Shown: positions 15,596 through 22,961 of the stretch, in pieces
Numbering within the stretch: the first letter of the stretch is position 1
Layout of the letters: every line of letters begins with the position of its first letter
The notes under the pieces: generated by a model
The model's input: only the letters and a program-made list of their open reading frames with translations
The model's database searches: none
What the model was told of the DNA's origin: nothing
From: CAZKUB01 sp964592335
GTDB taxonomy: Archaea > Thermoplasmatota > E2 > DHVEG-1
Reading direction: 5' to 3'
NCBI GenBank assembly: GCA_964592335.1
Contig: CAZQEU010000017.1
Span: 1-27,889, forward strand
Length of the DNA stretch: 27,889 bases
Position numbers and translations under genes: made by a program

Positions 15596-16888
15596 ATGGA
15601 AAAAATTTATATTTTTGCTTATAACACCTGTAAGAGAAGAGAATTAGATGGAGAAAAAATACAAAATTATCTCTTAGTTAATAAATATAAAATTGTAAAT
15701 GACCCAAAAGATGCAGATATCATATTAATAATCACATGTGCATTTATTGATGATAAAACAAAAATTACACTAGAAAAAATTAAAGAATTTCAAGAAAACT
15801 ATGAAGCTGAATTAATAGTGGCGGGTTGTTTGCCTGTTATTGATAGGCACAAGCTGGATAAAATCTTTAATGGTAGAATTATAACTACTCAAGATTTAGT
15901 TGATGATCCTGATAAAATTGACAAATTTTTTCCTAATAGTGAAATAAAGTTCAGAGAAGTTTTAGATTCTAATGCCACTAATGTAGATGAAGATATTGCT
16001 GATTTTACTGAAGATGGACTACCTAACTTTCTTTTAAAATTAATAGAAAAATCAGATTATTTTAGAAATGCATATTCAAAATTAAGAATAGCCATTTCTA
16101 AAAAAATCTTTGCTCCGCATTCACTCCTTTATTCTTCTTCAACTCCTGAGTCTTTTTTTATAAGAATATCTTGGGGCTGTAATCATAATTGTTCGTACTG
16201 TGCTATTCGACAGGCCATAGGCCCTCATAAAAGTAAAACTATAGAAGAATGTCTAGATGAATTTAAAAAAGGATTAAAAGAAGGATACAAGAACTTCTTT
16301 ATCACCGCTGATGATACCGGTGCATACGGTTTAGATATTGGTAGTAATTTTCCTGAATTGTTGGATAAACTGACTAACTTACCAGGCAATTATAATTTAG
16401 CTATAATGGATTTTAATCCAAGGTGGATTGTTAAATACATCGATCAGATAGAAAAAATCGTAAATTTACACAAAATATCAAGATTTACCATTCACATTCA
16501 ATCAGGAAATCCTCGTATTTTGAAATTAATGAATAGATATTCTGATACTAAAAAAATGAAAGATGCCTTTAGAAGACTAAAGAAAGCCCATCCAAATTTG
16601 GTTTTGCTTACTAATTTTATTATTGGATTTCCAACAGAAACAGAAGAAGAATTTAACGATACACTTGATTTTATAAGAGAAATAGATTTTGATTCTGGTT
16701 TAATTTATCCGTTTTCATGCAAATCAGGTATTATAGCAGAAGAACTAGAGCCAAAAATATCTGAAAAAGAAAAACTTAAAAGATTAGAATATTCAAAAGA
16801 ATATTTGAAAAAAGCCGGATATCATACAATAACCAGGAATGAGATATCTGCTATTTTGTATGGAAAAAAATTGATTAGCTTTGATTGA
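15596..16888 (+). CDS. Methylthiotransferase-like radical SAM protein 2 (no TRAM)
   Basis: 430 residues. UPF0004 domain cysteines are C12 (YNTCKRR), C48 (IITCAF) and C78 (VAGCLP). The radical SAM triad is in WGCNHNCSYC (C195, C199, C202), with FIIGFPTETEEEF and LIYPFSCK later. It has the same unusual design as the protein at 11170: an extra helical stretch between the two domains (about 130-185) and no TRAM domain. Both keep DDTGAYGxDIG-type and EPKISEKEKLKRL blocks, and a run of about 38 bases is identical in the two genes (around 12309-12347 and 16749-16787), so they are recent duplicates or exchange sequence. The substrate is unknown; a tRNA or protein methylthiotransferase of a new subgroup, or a peptide-modifying enzyme of the island, are both open. 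Confidence 0.82.
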   Translation: MEKIYIFAYNTCKRRELDGEKIQNYLLVNKYKIVNDPKDADIILIITCAFIDDKTKITLEKIKEFQENYEAELIVAGCLPVIDRHKLDKIFNGRIITTQDLVDDPDKIDKFFPNSEIKFREVLDSNATNVDEDIADFTEDGLPNFLLKLIEKSDYFRNAYSKLRIAISKKIFAPHSLLYSSSTPESFFIRISWGCNHNCSYCAIRQAIGPHKSKTIEECLDEFKKGLKEGYKNFFITADDTGAYGLDIGSNFPELLDKLTNLPGNYNLAIMDFNPRWIVKYIDQIEKIVNLHKISRFTIHIQSGNPRILKLMNRYSDTKKMKDAFRRLKKAHPNLVLLTNFIIGFPTETEEEFNDTLDFIREIDFDSGLIYPFSCKSGIIAEELEPKISEKEKLKRLEYSKEYLKKAGYHTITRNEISAILYGKKLISFD

Positions 16889-16939
16889 TTTCCTATCTTG
16901 CTTTTATCTTTATTTAAAAGATATATTCTCAGCAGGATA

Positions 16940-17860
16940 TTACGCTATTTTTCCATTTCCTATATGATGCAGTTTTTTGGCATTTAAATCAATTAATATG
17001 AATTCCTCATCTTTTGTGTAGCATACTGGTTTTTCTGTTTCAATTGTAATTGTATCTTCTGTTATATATGTAATATTTACAGGAAAGTTCTGCATTCCTA
17101 CCGTTGCATGAAATACTCCTTTTTTTACTTCTGGATAAAATCGGTTTTTTGTAAATTTTAGTGTAAAGTTTGTATCTGTTTTTGCACCATCTGCAACTGT
17201 AAATACTGCTCCTCTTTTCATCTCATCAGCTGTTGCACCCTTTATTGCAAGTCCTACTCTGCATCCGGCAGTAGCCTCATCAAAATCTTTATCCTGCATT
17301 TGAATAGAGCGTATTACTACTTCTTTATTTTCTGGGAGAAGTATCATTTTGTCATGTTTATGAATTTTTCCTTGTTTTACAACTCCAAGTATTACTTCTC
17401 CAACGCCTTTTACACTGAATGAATGATCAACTATTACTGATGCTGGTGCAGATTCGTCTCTTTCAGGGTTTATTTTTTCAAGAATCTGCATTATTTTTGG
17501 AATATTTTTATCCATTATTGTAAAATTTTGAAGTGATGTATCTTTTATGAGTTTTTCAAGTTGGGTAGTATCAGAGTATTCTGGTACAACTATTATCCCT
17601 TCTTTTATTCCAACAGAGTCGAGAAGAAGTATTGTTTCACCGATTTCAGGTGTTATCTGTTCACAAGAAATAATTGCAGCATCCAGAGTTGAAATTATCA
17701 TAGTTTTTGTTGTAAGTTTATCCTCTACAGGTGACATAAAAGTAAAAACACAATCATCTGTTTTTCTGTTAAACATTAAAATATCGCTCGTGGTACCTTT
17801 CTTACCTAGTTCTGAGCCTAGTTTTTCGTCGTGAAATATGCCTATTGTTATGTGTTTCAT
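16940..17860 (-). CDS. Archaeal SelB-like protein (aSelBL type) lacking a GTPase P-loop
   Basis: 306 residues. The layout matches a translational GTPase related to EF-Tu/SelB: a reduced G-like domain (1-145), then the beta-barrel domain 2 (about 150-230, VDHSFSVKGVGEVILGVVKQG, in parts, and AGCRVGLAIKG) and a third barrel to the end. The position of the P-loop reads GIFHDEKLGSELGKKGTTSD and has no GxxxxGK[ST], so GTP binding is probably lost. An archaeal family of SelB-like proteins with a degenerate GTPase domain is known, and this fits it; the function is unresolved. The last 58 bases before the stop region coincide with the right direct repeat. ATG 17860; the divergent flavoprotein gene starts 158 bases away. 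Confidence 0.78.
   Translation of the reverse strand: MKHITIGIFHDEKLGSELGKKGTTSDILMFNRKTDDCVFTFMSPVEDKLTTKTMIISTLDAAIISCEQITPEIGETILLLDSVGIKEGIIVVPEYSDTTQLEKLIKDTSLQNFTIMDKNIPKIMQILEKINPERDESAPASVIVDHSFSVKGVGEVILGVVKQGKIHKHDKMILLPENKEVVIRSIQMQDKDFDEATAGCRVGLAIKGATADEMKRGAVFTVADGAKTDTNFTLKFTKNRFYPEVKKGVFHATVGMQNFPVNITYITEDTITIETEKPVCYTKDEEFILIDLNAKKLHHIGNGKIA
16945..17002 (+). repeat. Right 58-bp direct repeat (attR-like), inside the SelB-like gene
   Basis: This is the same sequence and orientation as 2279-2336. Here it encodes the last complete residues of the intact gene (ILIDLNAKKLHHIGNGKI region), so the gene stays functional across the junction. Confidence 0.85.
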
Positions 17861-18017
17861 TAAAAAACCTGCATTAAGCTGTATAAAATAAAGTTATGCC
17901 TTAGTGTTCTTTAGGTAAAAAATTGTTTTTTTTAAGATATCTTTTAGAAAGCTTTAAATCTTTTATTCAGATTGCTGCGCGGTTATAAAAAAACCAAAAT
18001 AAAAAGGTTGGAATATT

Positions 18018-19361
18018 ATGGTAAAAACAGATGTTTTAATAATTGGTGGAAGTGCCTCAGGTATTGTTGCGGCTGTTACTGGAAAGTCAAATTATCCCAA
18101 AAAAGATTTTATGGTTGTTCGTAAAGAAAAAAAGGTTGTAGTGCCGTGCGGCATACCTTACATTTTCGGATCACTTGATAGCAGTGATAAAAATGTTATT
18201 CCAGATGCAGTACTCGAAAAAGCAGGTGTGAAACTCAAGGTAGATGAAGTAGTATCTGTTGACACTGAGAAAAAAACATGTAAAACATCTGATGGTGAAG
18301 AGATTGTTTTTGAAAAACTTGTATTTGCAACAGGCTCTGAAACTAAAATTCCTTCTTGGCTAAAAGGAGCAGATAAAGAAAATGTTTTTACCATACCAAA
18401 AAACAAGGAATATCTCGATAATGCATTATCTAAATTTAAAGATTGCAAGAAAATCGTTGTTGTTGGCGGGGGTTTCATTGGCGTAGAGTTATCTGATGAG
18501 TTAAACAAGCGCAATAAAGATGTGACAATAGTTGAGATATTGCCACATGTGCTTGCTCTTGCGTTTGATGAAGAGATGACCACTCGTGCTGAAGAAATCC
18601 TAAAAGAACGTGGCGTGAAGATAAAATCAGGTGTTGGTGTAAAAGAGATAACTGGTGATAAAAAAGCAACAGGTGTTTTACTAGATAATGGTGAAAAACT
18701 TGATGCAGATGCAGTTGTATTGTCAATAGGTTATATACCAAATACTGCTCTTGCAAAAAAATCAGGCTTTGATCTTAATGAAAGAGGATTTATTTCAGTA
18801 GATGAGTACATGAGAACAAAAAATCCCAATATTTTTGCGGTAGGGGATTGTGCTGAGAAAAAAGATTTCTTTACAAGAAAAACCAGCGGGATTATGCTTG
18901 CATCTACGGCTTGTGCAGAGGCAAGAATAGCAGGCATGAGTCTTTACAGACTTTCAGCTGTGAAAACATTTGGTGGAACTATCGCTATTTTTTCAACAGC
19001 AATAGGTGAAACAGGTTTTGGTGTGGCAGGACTTACTGAAAGTATGGCAGAAAAAGAAGGATTTGATATTGTAACTGGCCTGTTTGAAGGAATTGATAAA
19101 CACCCTGGTACGCTACCTGGTACAAACAAACAAATGGTGAAACTTATAGCTGCTCGTGATTCTGGAATAATTTTAGGTGGTGGAGTAATAGGTGGGCCAA
19201 GTGCTGGAGAGCTTACAAATATTTTGGGTCTTGCTATACAAAATAAAATGACAATAAATTGTCTTCTAACTGCACAAATTGGCACTCATCCATTAGTTAC
19301 AGCACCTCCAACAGCATATCCAATTATAAAAGCAGCTGAGGTTGTTTCAAAAAAACTTTGA
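18018..19361 (+). CDS. CoA-disulfide reductase / NADH oxidase family flavoprotein
   Basis: 447 residues, the usual size of the single-cysteine pyridine nucleotide-disulfide oxidoreductases. FAD-binding IIGGSASG is at 8-15, and the redox cysteine is in VPCGIPYIFG (C44), the position of Cys43 in CoA-disulfide reductase. LVFATGS is at 101-107, NAD(P)-binding VVVGGGFIGVE at 147-157, the second FAD motif is NPNIFAVGDC, and a dimerisation domain ends in HPLVTAPP. Family members reduce CoA disulfide, polysulfide or oxygen using NAD(P)H. Which applies here cannot be told from sequence, although C44 argues for thiol-disulfide chemistry. ATG 18018 follows AGGTTGG. It lies outside the insert and is more GC-rich than the insert's genes. 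Confidence 0.88.
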   Translation: MVKTDVLIIGGSASGIVAAVTGKSNYPKKDFMVVRKEKKVVVPCGIPYIFGSLDSSDKNVIPDAVLEKAGVKLKVDEVVSVDTEKKTCKTSDGEEIVFEKLVFATGSETKIPSWLKGADKENVFTIPKNKEYLDNALSKFKDCKKIVVVGGGFIGVELSDELNKRNKDVTIVEILPHVLALAFDEEMTTRAEEILKERGVKIKSGVGVKEITGDKKATGVLLDNGEKLDADAVVLSIGYIPNTALAKKSGFDLNERGFISVDEYMRTKNPNIFAVGDCAEKKDFFTRKTSGIMLASTACAEARIAGMSLYRLSAVKTFGGTIAIFSTAIGETGFGVAGLTESMAEKEGFDIVTGLFEGIDKHPGTLPGTNKQMVKLIAARDSGIILGGGVIGGPSAGELTNILGLAIQNKMTINCLLTAQIGTHPLVTAPPTAYPIIKAAEVVSKKL

Positions 19362-19375
19362 TATTTTAAAAAGAT

Positions 19376-19405
19376 GGGCCCGGCCGGTTCCTACTGTTGC
19401 AACAG
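19376..19405. other. GC-rich block and CTGTTG/CAACAG palindrome
   Basis: GGGCCCGGCCGGTTCC is strikingly GC-rich for this genome and is followed by the perfect 12-base palindrome CTGTTGCAACAG (19394-19405). It lies 15 bases after the flavoprotein stop, so it may belong to a terminator or a structured RNA fragment. I found no tRNA fold. Confidence 0.25.
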
Positions 19406-19513
19406 GAGAGAATTGTTCAGATTGTTTTCCGATTTTGTAACAAAATAAACATAGGAATTTGTTCTTTTCTCACTAAAACCTTTCTTTTTTTTCTCTTTTT
19501 TTGAGGTGTTGAA

Positions 19514-19894
19514 ATGAAAGAATCAATTTATGATAAGATGACAAATGCTGAAAGAGAAGTTGCTGATTTATTGAAGGAAATGGGCATAAAATGGAGATAT
19601 GAGCATCCCGTGTTTGTATGGGATGAAAACCAAAGACCAAGAGTATGGGCACCGGACTTTTATCTTGTTCATCTTGGAATTTATATCGAGGTTTGCGGAT
19701 CATCAAATTTTGATTATGAATACAGGCGAAAAATTTTCGATAACAACGGATACAAAGTTATTTTTTTACATTTGTATAAAGATACAAACAAGTGGAAGCA
19801 CCATCTTATGAATTATCTTAGAAAAATTACAAAATACAGATTTTATAAATTTAATGAAGCATTTAGGAATGAAAAACAGAACATATGCTGTTAA
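19514..19894 (+). CDS. Small restriction-endonuclease-fold (DUF559/Vsr-like) protein
   Basis: 126 residues, ATG 19514 behind GAGGTG. An N-terminal helix (MTNAEREVADLLKEMGI) leads to WRYEHPVF and then RVWAPDFYLVHLGIYIEVCG. This is the PD-(D/E)XK layout of Vsr/DUF559 proteins, with D48 and E59, and C61 where ExK enzymes have lysine. DUF559 relatives also vary there. YKVIFLHLYKD provides the next strand. It is probably a nuclease fold; catalytic activity is uncertain because of the C61 position. It stands alone between the flavoprotein gene and the zinc-ribbon gene. Confidence 0.6.
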   Translation: MKESIYDKMTNAEREVADLLKEMGIKWRYEHPVFVWDENQRPRVWAPDFYLVHLGIYIEVCGSSNFDYEYRRKIFDNNGYKVIFLHLYKDTNKWKHHLMNYLRKITKYRFYKFNEAFRNEKQNICC

Positions 19895-20084
19895 ACAGTT
19901 GTTAAGGGGAAGTTTATAGAAGAAACTACTTAGATTTACTATGTCCTATACCTATTAAATGGAACATTTAATAATTTTTATTCGTTATTTTTTCATTTTG
20001 TTACAAATAAAATATTTAGCTTTAAAGCTTATATCTAGTTAATATATTAAGAATTTCTAATTTGTATTATTTAGGGAGGAAATT

Positions 20085-20621
20085 ATGAAAAAAAATGCGA
20101 TAATGGCGATTGTTACCCTTTTATTATGTATTGTGTTTCTAAGCGGTTGTACTAATTTCGATGCAAGTGACCCAATTGGTATGAAAGCTTCTTCTCAGAC
20201 CTGTGTTGTTGGTATTGTAATAGTGGTGATATTAATTGTTTTGTTATTAGTAGGTTTGGCTAGTGCGGGTACTAAAAAGAATGTAGTTGTTCATACGCCA
20301 CCGCAACAATATACTCCGCCACCTGTTATATATAAACAAGAACCGAAAGAAAAAAAGGATCTTGATAGAAGGTGTCCAGACTGCGGACGGGTTATTCCTA
20401 TGGAGTCGAAAATATGTCCATTCTGTGGTAAAAAATTCAAATCTTTTACAGATGATAAAGAAAATGATAATAAAAGAGAAAAAAAGATGGATAAAAAAGA
20501 AGAAGTAGGAGAAAAAAAAGAACCAGAAAAAAAATCTATTGATCATTGTCCAAAATGTGGAACAAAGTTAATTGAAGAAGGCCTTAATTTTTGTACAGAA
20601 TGTGGGGCTAAATTAGAATAA
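20085..20621 (+). CDS. Lipoprotein-like membrane protein with two zinc ribbons
   Basis: 178 residues. An N-terminal signal-like helix ends in the lipobox LSGC (C22), and a second hydrophobic segment follows (about 43-63, VVGIVIVVILIVLLLVGLAS). The rest is a proline-rich linker, a zinc ribbon RRCPDCGRVI...KICPFCGKKF (about 100-122), a highly charged Lys/Glu linker and a second ribbon HCPKCGTKLI...NFCTECGAKLE at the C-terminus. Zinc ribbons after a membrane segment are common in archaeal proteins of unknown role. AGGGAGGAAATT is a strong ribosome-binding site. Upstream are two small AT palindromes (AGCTTTAAAGCT and TTAATATATTAA, about 20018-20051). The next gene starts within 20 bases with another zinc ribbon, so the two probably work together. 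Confidence 0.7.
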   Translation: MKKNAIMAIVTLLLCIVFLSGCTNFDASDPIGMKASSQTCVVGIVIVVILIVLLLVGLASAGTKKNVVVHTPPQQYTPPPVIYKQEPKEKKDLDRRCPDCGRVIPMESKICPFCGKKFKSFTDDKENDNKREKKMDKKEEVGEKKEPEKKSIDHCPKCGTKLIEEGLNFCTECGAKLE

Positions 20622-20639
20622 ACAATGGTGGTAAAGTTT

Positions 20640-21842
20640 ATGGTTAAATTTTGTCCTAATTGTGGAGCTAAATTAAAAGAAGGATATAAATTCTGTGGGA
20701 AATGTGGTAAAGACATACCAAAGATTAATCCTTCAAAGCAAGAGGAAAACATTGAAAAACAGATTGATAAAAAATTAGAAAAAAAAGATGAAAAAATTGA
20801 AAAGGATGAAATAACTGAAACAAAGCCTGAGATTAAAACTGAACCAATTTCAGATGCCAGATATTTTGATAAAGGAAAAAAGATTAAAACACTGAAATGG
20901 GCAATAACGATGGTAATAATTTTAGTAGTTATTATCAGCAGTATCATAGTATATAACAGTGGCAATAATCCAAGTACAACTGACTCAAATGATGTTTCAT
21001 CCTCAGCGGATGTTACAGACGATGATGGTGGTGTTACACCAACTGATTCAGATGGGGATGGATACACCGATAGCAATGATGCGTTCCCCTATGATTCATC
21101 AGAGTGGAAAGATAGTGATAGCGATGGTTATGGCGATAATGAAGATTATTTTCCCTATGATTCATCAGAGTGGAAAGATAGTGATTATGATGGTTATGGC
21201 AACAATGAAGATGCTTTTCCGTATGATTCCTCGGAACATTATGATTCAGATAATGATGGTGTAGGTGATAATTCTGATGCTATGCCTTATGACCCTGATG
21301 AAACAAAAGATTCAGATAACGATGGTATAGGCAATAATGCAGATATTGACGATGATAATGATGGCTACTCAGATACTTCAGATTATTTGCCTTTTAAGGA
21401 TGCGAAATTAAAAATTACATTAAATAATTTCAAAGTTTTAGATGAAGTGGATGGTTGGCCTGAAGATTCAACTAAGGCTCAAATCTATTTTGAAATTTAT
21501 ATAAACGATGTAAAAGTAACACGAACACCTGCTGAAGGATATATTTATGAGGTGGATTTAGAGACATCAAGAACTATAAATTGGGATTATACTTACAACA
21601 TTCCTGATAATTTACAGACACACTCTATAAGCATAAGGATGTTCGATTCAGATTCTGTATTTAACGACCAGCTAGATATTGATGGTCATGATAATACAAA
21701 AGGTTGTACTGTCACATATGATATAGTTTCTGAAAGTTGGTATGGAGACGACACTGATGGAATAACAAGTGGAAGCGATGATGGTACTCAACAATCAGAT
21801 GATGATGATGCATATTTGCAATATTATATTACACTTGTATAG
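20640..21842 (+). CDS. Membrane protein with zinc ribbon and thrombospondin type 3 calcium repeats
   Basis: 400 residues from ATG 20640, which has GGTGGT before it; ATG 20625 contains that site and is less likely. KFCPNCGAKLKEGYKFCGKCG (in two halves, 3-23) is a zinc ribbon, followed by a Lys/Glu-rich linker and one membrane helix (about 86-105, WAITMVIILVVIISSIIVY). Residues 135-250 hold about five thrombospondin type 3 repeats of the D-S-D-x-DG-x-G-D-N form, which bind calcium. A C-terminal beta-sandwich-like domain (about 255-365) follows. At DNA level one repeat is copied nearly exactly at a 66-base period (21087 and 21153). Topology: zinc ribbon inside, calcium repeats outside. The function is unknown. 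Confidence 0.78.
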   Translation: MVKFCPNCGAKLKEGYKFCGKCGKDIPKINPSKQEENIEKQIDKKLEKKDEKIEKDEITETKPEIKTEPISDARYFDKGKKIKTLKWAITMVIILVVIISSIIVYNSGNNPSTTDSNDVSSSADVTDDDGGVTPTDSDGDGYTDSNDAFPYDSSEWKDSDSDGYGDNEDYFPYDSSEWKDSDYDGYGNNEDAFPYDSSEHYDSDNDGVGDNSDAMPYDPDETKDSDNDGIGNNADIDDDNDGYSDTSDYLPFKDAKLKITLNNFKVLDEVDGWPEDSTKAQIYFEIYINDVKVTRTPAEGYIYEVDLETSRTINWDYTYNIPDNLQTHSISIRMFDSDSVFNDQLDIDGHDNTKGCTVTYDIVSESWYGDDTDGITSGSDDGTQQSDDDDAYLQYYITLV

Positions 21843-21860
21843 AAAATTTAAGGTGAAAAA

Positions 21861-22682
21861 ATGAGAGTACAATTTGCATCTTTAAAAATGGATTTAGCCT
21901 ATAACCAAGAAAAAAGCGTTATAATTAGAAGATTTCCAACAGAGTATGAAACCAATGAATTGAAGAAATCTAAATATAAACTTGTTGATGAAGAAGTTAT
22001 GACTAGTGATAATCAACTCGAGTTAAAGATGTTTCATAATCCCAGAAGAAAAAATGTTACAGTCAAAAGTGGCGGTTTATACGACTTCAAAGAAGGCGGT
22101 ACATATGGAGTCGATATCGATATTAAGATAAAACATGCTGAGAAAGAAATAATAGATTATCTTTGTAATGTTATGAGGGAATTATGTGGAAGACATCTGA
22201 AAAAAGCTATTGTGCTACCCAGCAGACATAGTGTGGCTTGTCAGATTGATGGATGTAAACTTACAAATCAAAAAGTTAAATTGTTTTTAGAAGACTTTGT
22301 AAAGAGTTTAGAAGGAAAAATTGCGGAATTTGAGGTTACAAGCAAAGAAGAAGATATGCAAAGAGATGCTGATAAAGAAGTTAGCAAAATTGAAGGAAAA
22401 CTCGATGAGTTTGTTTGTAGTGATTGCGGTGGGAAGTTCCGTTATTCTGATAGAGAAAATTGGTTTGATAAGGACAAAGAAGAGGTAATTACCGTTTGTC
22501 CGGAATGTTGGAGTAAAAGGAGACAGACAAAAAGAGATTTGGTTAGTACAAACGAGAATGTTCAGTATAATGATATTGAACCCAGAAAGATATCTAAAGG
22601 ATATAAAATTGCCATAGTTGTTCTATCAATCATAGCGATAATATCGATACTTCTGGTTTTGGATACAATTGGCATCATTTAA
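21861..22682 (+). CDS. Unknown protein with zinc ribbon and C-terminal membrane anchor
   Basis: 273 residues, ATG 21861 behind AAGGTGAA and 18 bases after the previous gene. I do not recognise the N-terminal 170 residues, which look like a mixed alpha/beta domain with VDIDIKIKHAEKEIIDYLCNV and CQIDGCKLTN. FVCSDCGGKF (about 189-198) with VCPECWSKR some 20 residues on forms a zinc ribbon. A single hydrophobic helix (about 250-271, IAIVVLSIIAIISILLVLDTI) ends the protein, as in tail-anchored proteins, with the bulk on the cytosolic side. It forms a set with the two preceding zinc-ribbon membrane proteins. Confidence 0.65.
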   Translation: MRVQFASLKMDLAYNQEKSVIIRRFPTEYETNELKKSKYKLVDEEVMTSDNQLELKMFHNPRRKNVTVKSGGLYDFKEGGTYGVDIDIKIKHAEKEIIDYLCNVMRELCGRHLKKAIVLPSRHSVACQIDGCKLTNQKVKLFLEDFVKSLEGKIAEFEVTSKEEDMQRDADKEVSKIEGKLDEFVCSDCGGKFRYSDRENWFDKDKEEVITVCPECWSKRRQTKRDLVSTNENVQYNDIEPRKISKGYKIAIVVLSIIAIISILLVLDTIGII

Positions 22683-22740
22683 AAGAGTTCAAAGTTTGAA
22701 ATGAATGTATATTTATATGTATATTTGAGGGATAACATTA

Positions 22741-22777
22741 TATATCACTATGATATATAGTAATATATAGTGATATA
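22741..22777 (+). promoter_or_regulatory. Palindromic operator in front of the small regulator
   Basis: TATATCACTAT (22741-22751) and ATAGTGATATA (22767-22777) are perfect inverted 11-base arms, with an inner ACTAT...ATAGT pair and repeated ATATAGT units between them. The site ends one base before ATG 22779, so a bound protein would cover the promoter or start. Autoregulation by the encoded ribbon-helix-helix-like protein is likely. Confidence 0.6.
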
Positions 22778-22778
22778 A

Positions 22779-22949
22779 ATGGTTAAGATCCAACTTGATT
22801 TGTCAAAAGAAGAAGACCGAATTGTAGAAATATTCAAATTATCAAATGATCTTAACACTAAACAAGACGCAATAAAGCAGATGATAAGATATTTTAAAGT
22901 AGATATAAAACCTAAGCATTTGAAAGAAAAGGATTATTATTCTATTTAG
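22779..22949 (+). CDS. Small DUF2683-like / ribbon-helix-helix-type protein
   Basis: 56 residues, starting MVKIQLDLSKEEDRIVEIFK and ending KHLKEKDYYSI. A short beta strand (VKIQLDLS) and two helices with NTKQDAIKQMI between them fit ribbon-helix-helix proteins; the wording is very close to archaeal DUF2683 proteins. These usually bind DNA as dimers or act as antitoxins. The adjacent palindrome supports DNA binding and self-regulation. No toxin-like partner is obvious; the next gene is LemA-like, whose ribosome-binding site overlaps this gene's stop, so they share a transcript. Confidence 0.65.
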   Translation: MVKIQLDLSKEEDRIVEIFKLSNDLNTKQDAIKQMIRYFKVDIKPKHLKEKDYYSI

Positions 22950-22961
22950 GAGGAAAAAGAT

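Larger units (their letters stand above)
2279..17002. mobile_element. Candidate integrated island targeting the 3' end of the SelB-like gene
   Basis: Two 58-base direct repeats bound this interval. The right repeat completes the reading frame of the intact SelB-like gene, while the left one is a stranded copy next to the DUF763 gene. This matches elements that insert in a gene's 3' end and restore the gene from their own attachment sequence. Cargo: a 33-codon peptide gene, three SPASM radical SAM genes, C25 peptidase, beta-propeller protein, methyltransferase, HExxH protein, two methylthiotransferase-like proteins, DUF362 protein, sulfotransferase and a dead IS. Sampled lines differ in GC: 13 of 60 at 3541-3600 against 23 of 60 at 1801-1860 and 21 of 60 at 18421-18480. 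No integrase or recombinase was seen, so the mechanism is unproven; homologous recombination with a foreign copy of the gene is the main alternative. Confidence 0.55.

Noticed and set aside
2279..17002. Search for an integrase or recombinase in the island
   Set aside because: None of the island genes has tyrosine or serine recombinase features; the only transposase is the broken IS gene, which cannot account for the 58-base repeats.
18158..19285. Several minus-strand ORFs of 68-141 codons across the flavoprotein gene
   Set aside because: The plus strand encodes a full, motif-complete flavoprotein; the antisense frames have no recognisable content.
19376..19405. GC-rich stretch considered as a tRNA fragment
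   Set aside because: There is no matching acceptor stem, anticodon arm or T-arm around it; kept only as a low-confidence structured block.
19599..21264. Plus-strand overlapping ORFs (19599-19811, 20287-20508, 20959-21264)
   Set aside because: They are alternative frames of real genes; the last one is a Met/Ile-rich out-of-frame reading of the calcium repeats.
21045..21390. Repeated DNA considered as a CRISPR or mobile repeat
   Set aside because: The 66-base periodicity is explained by thrombospondin type 3 repeats in the encoded protein.
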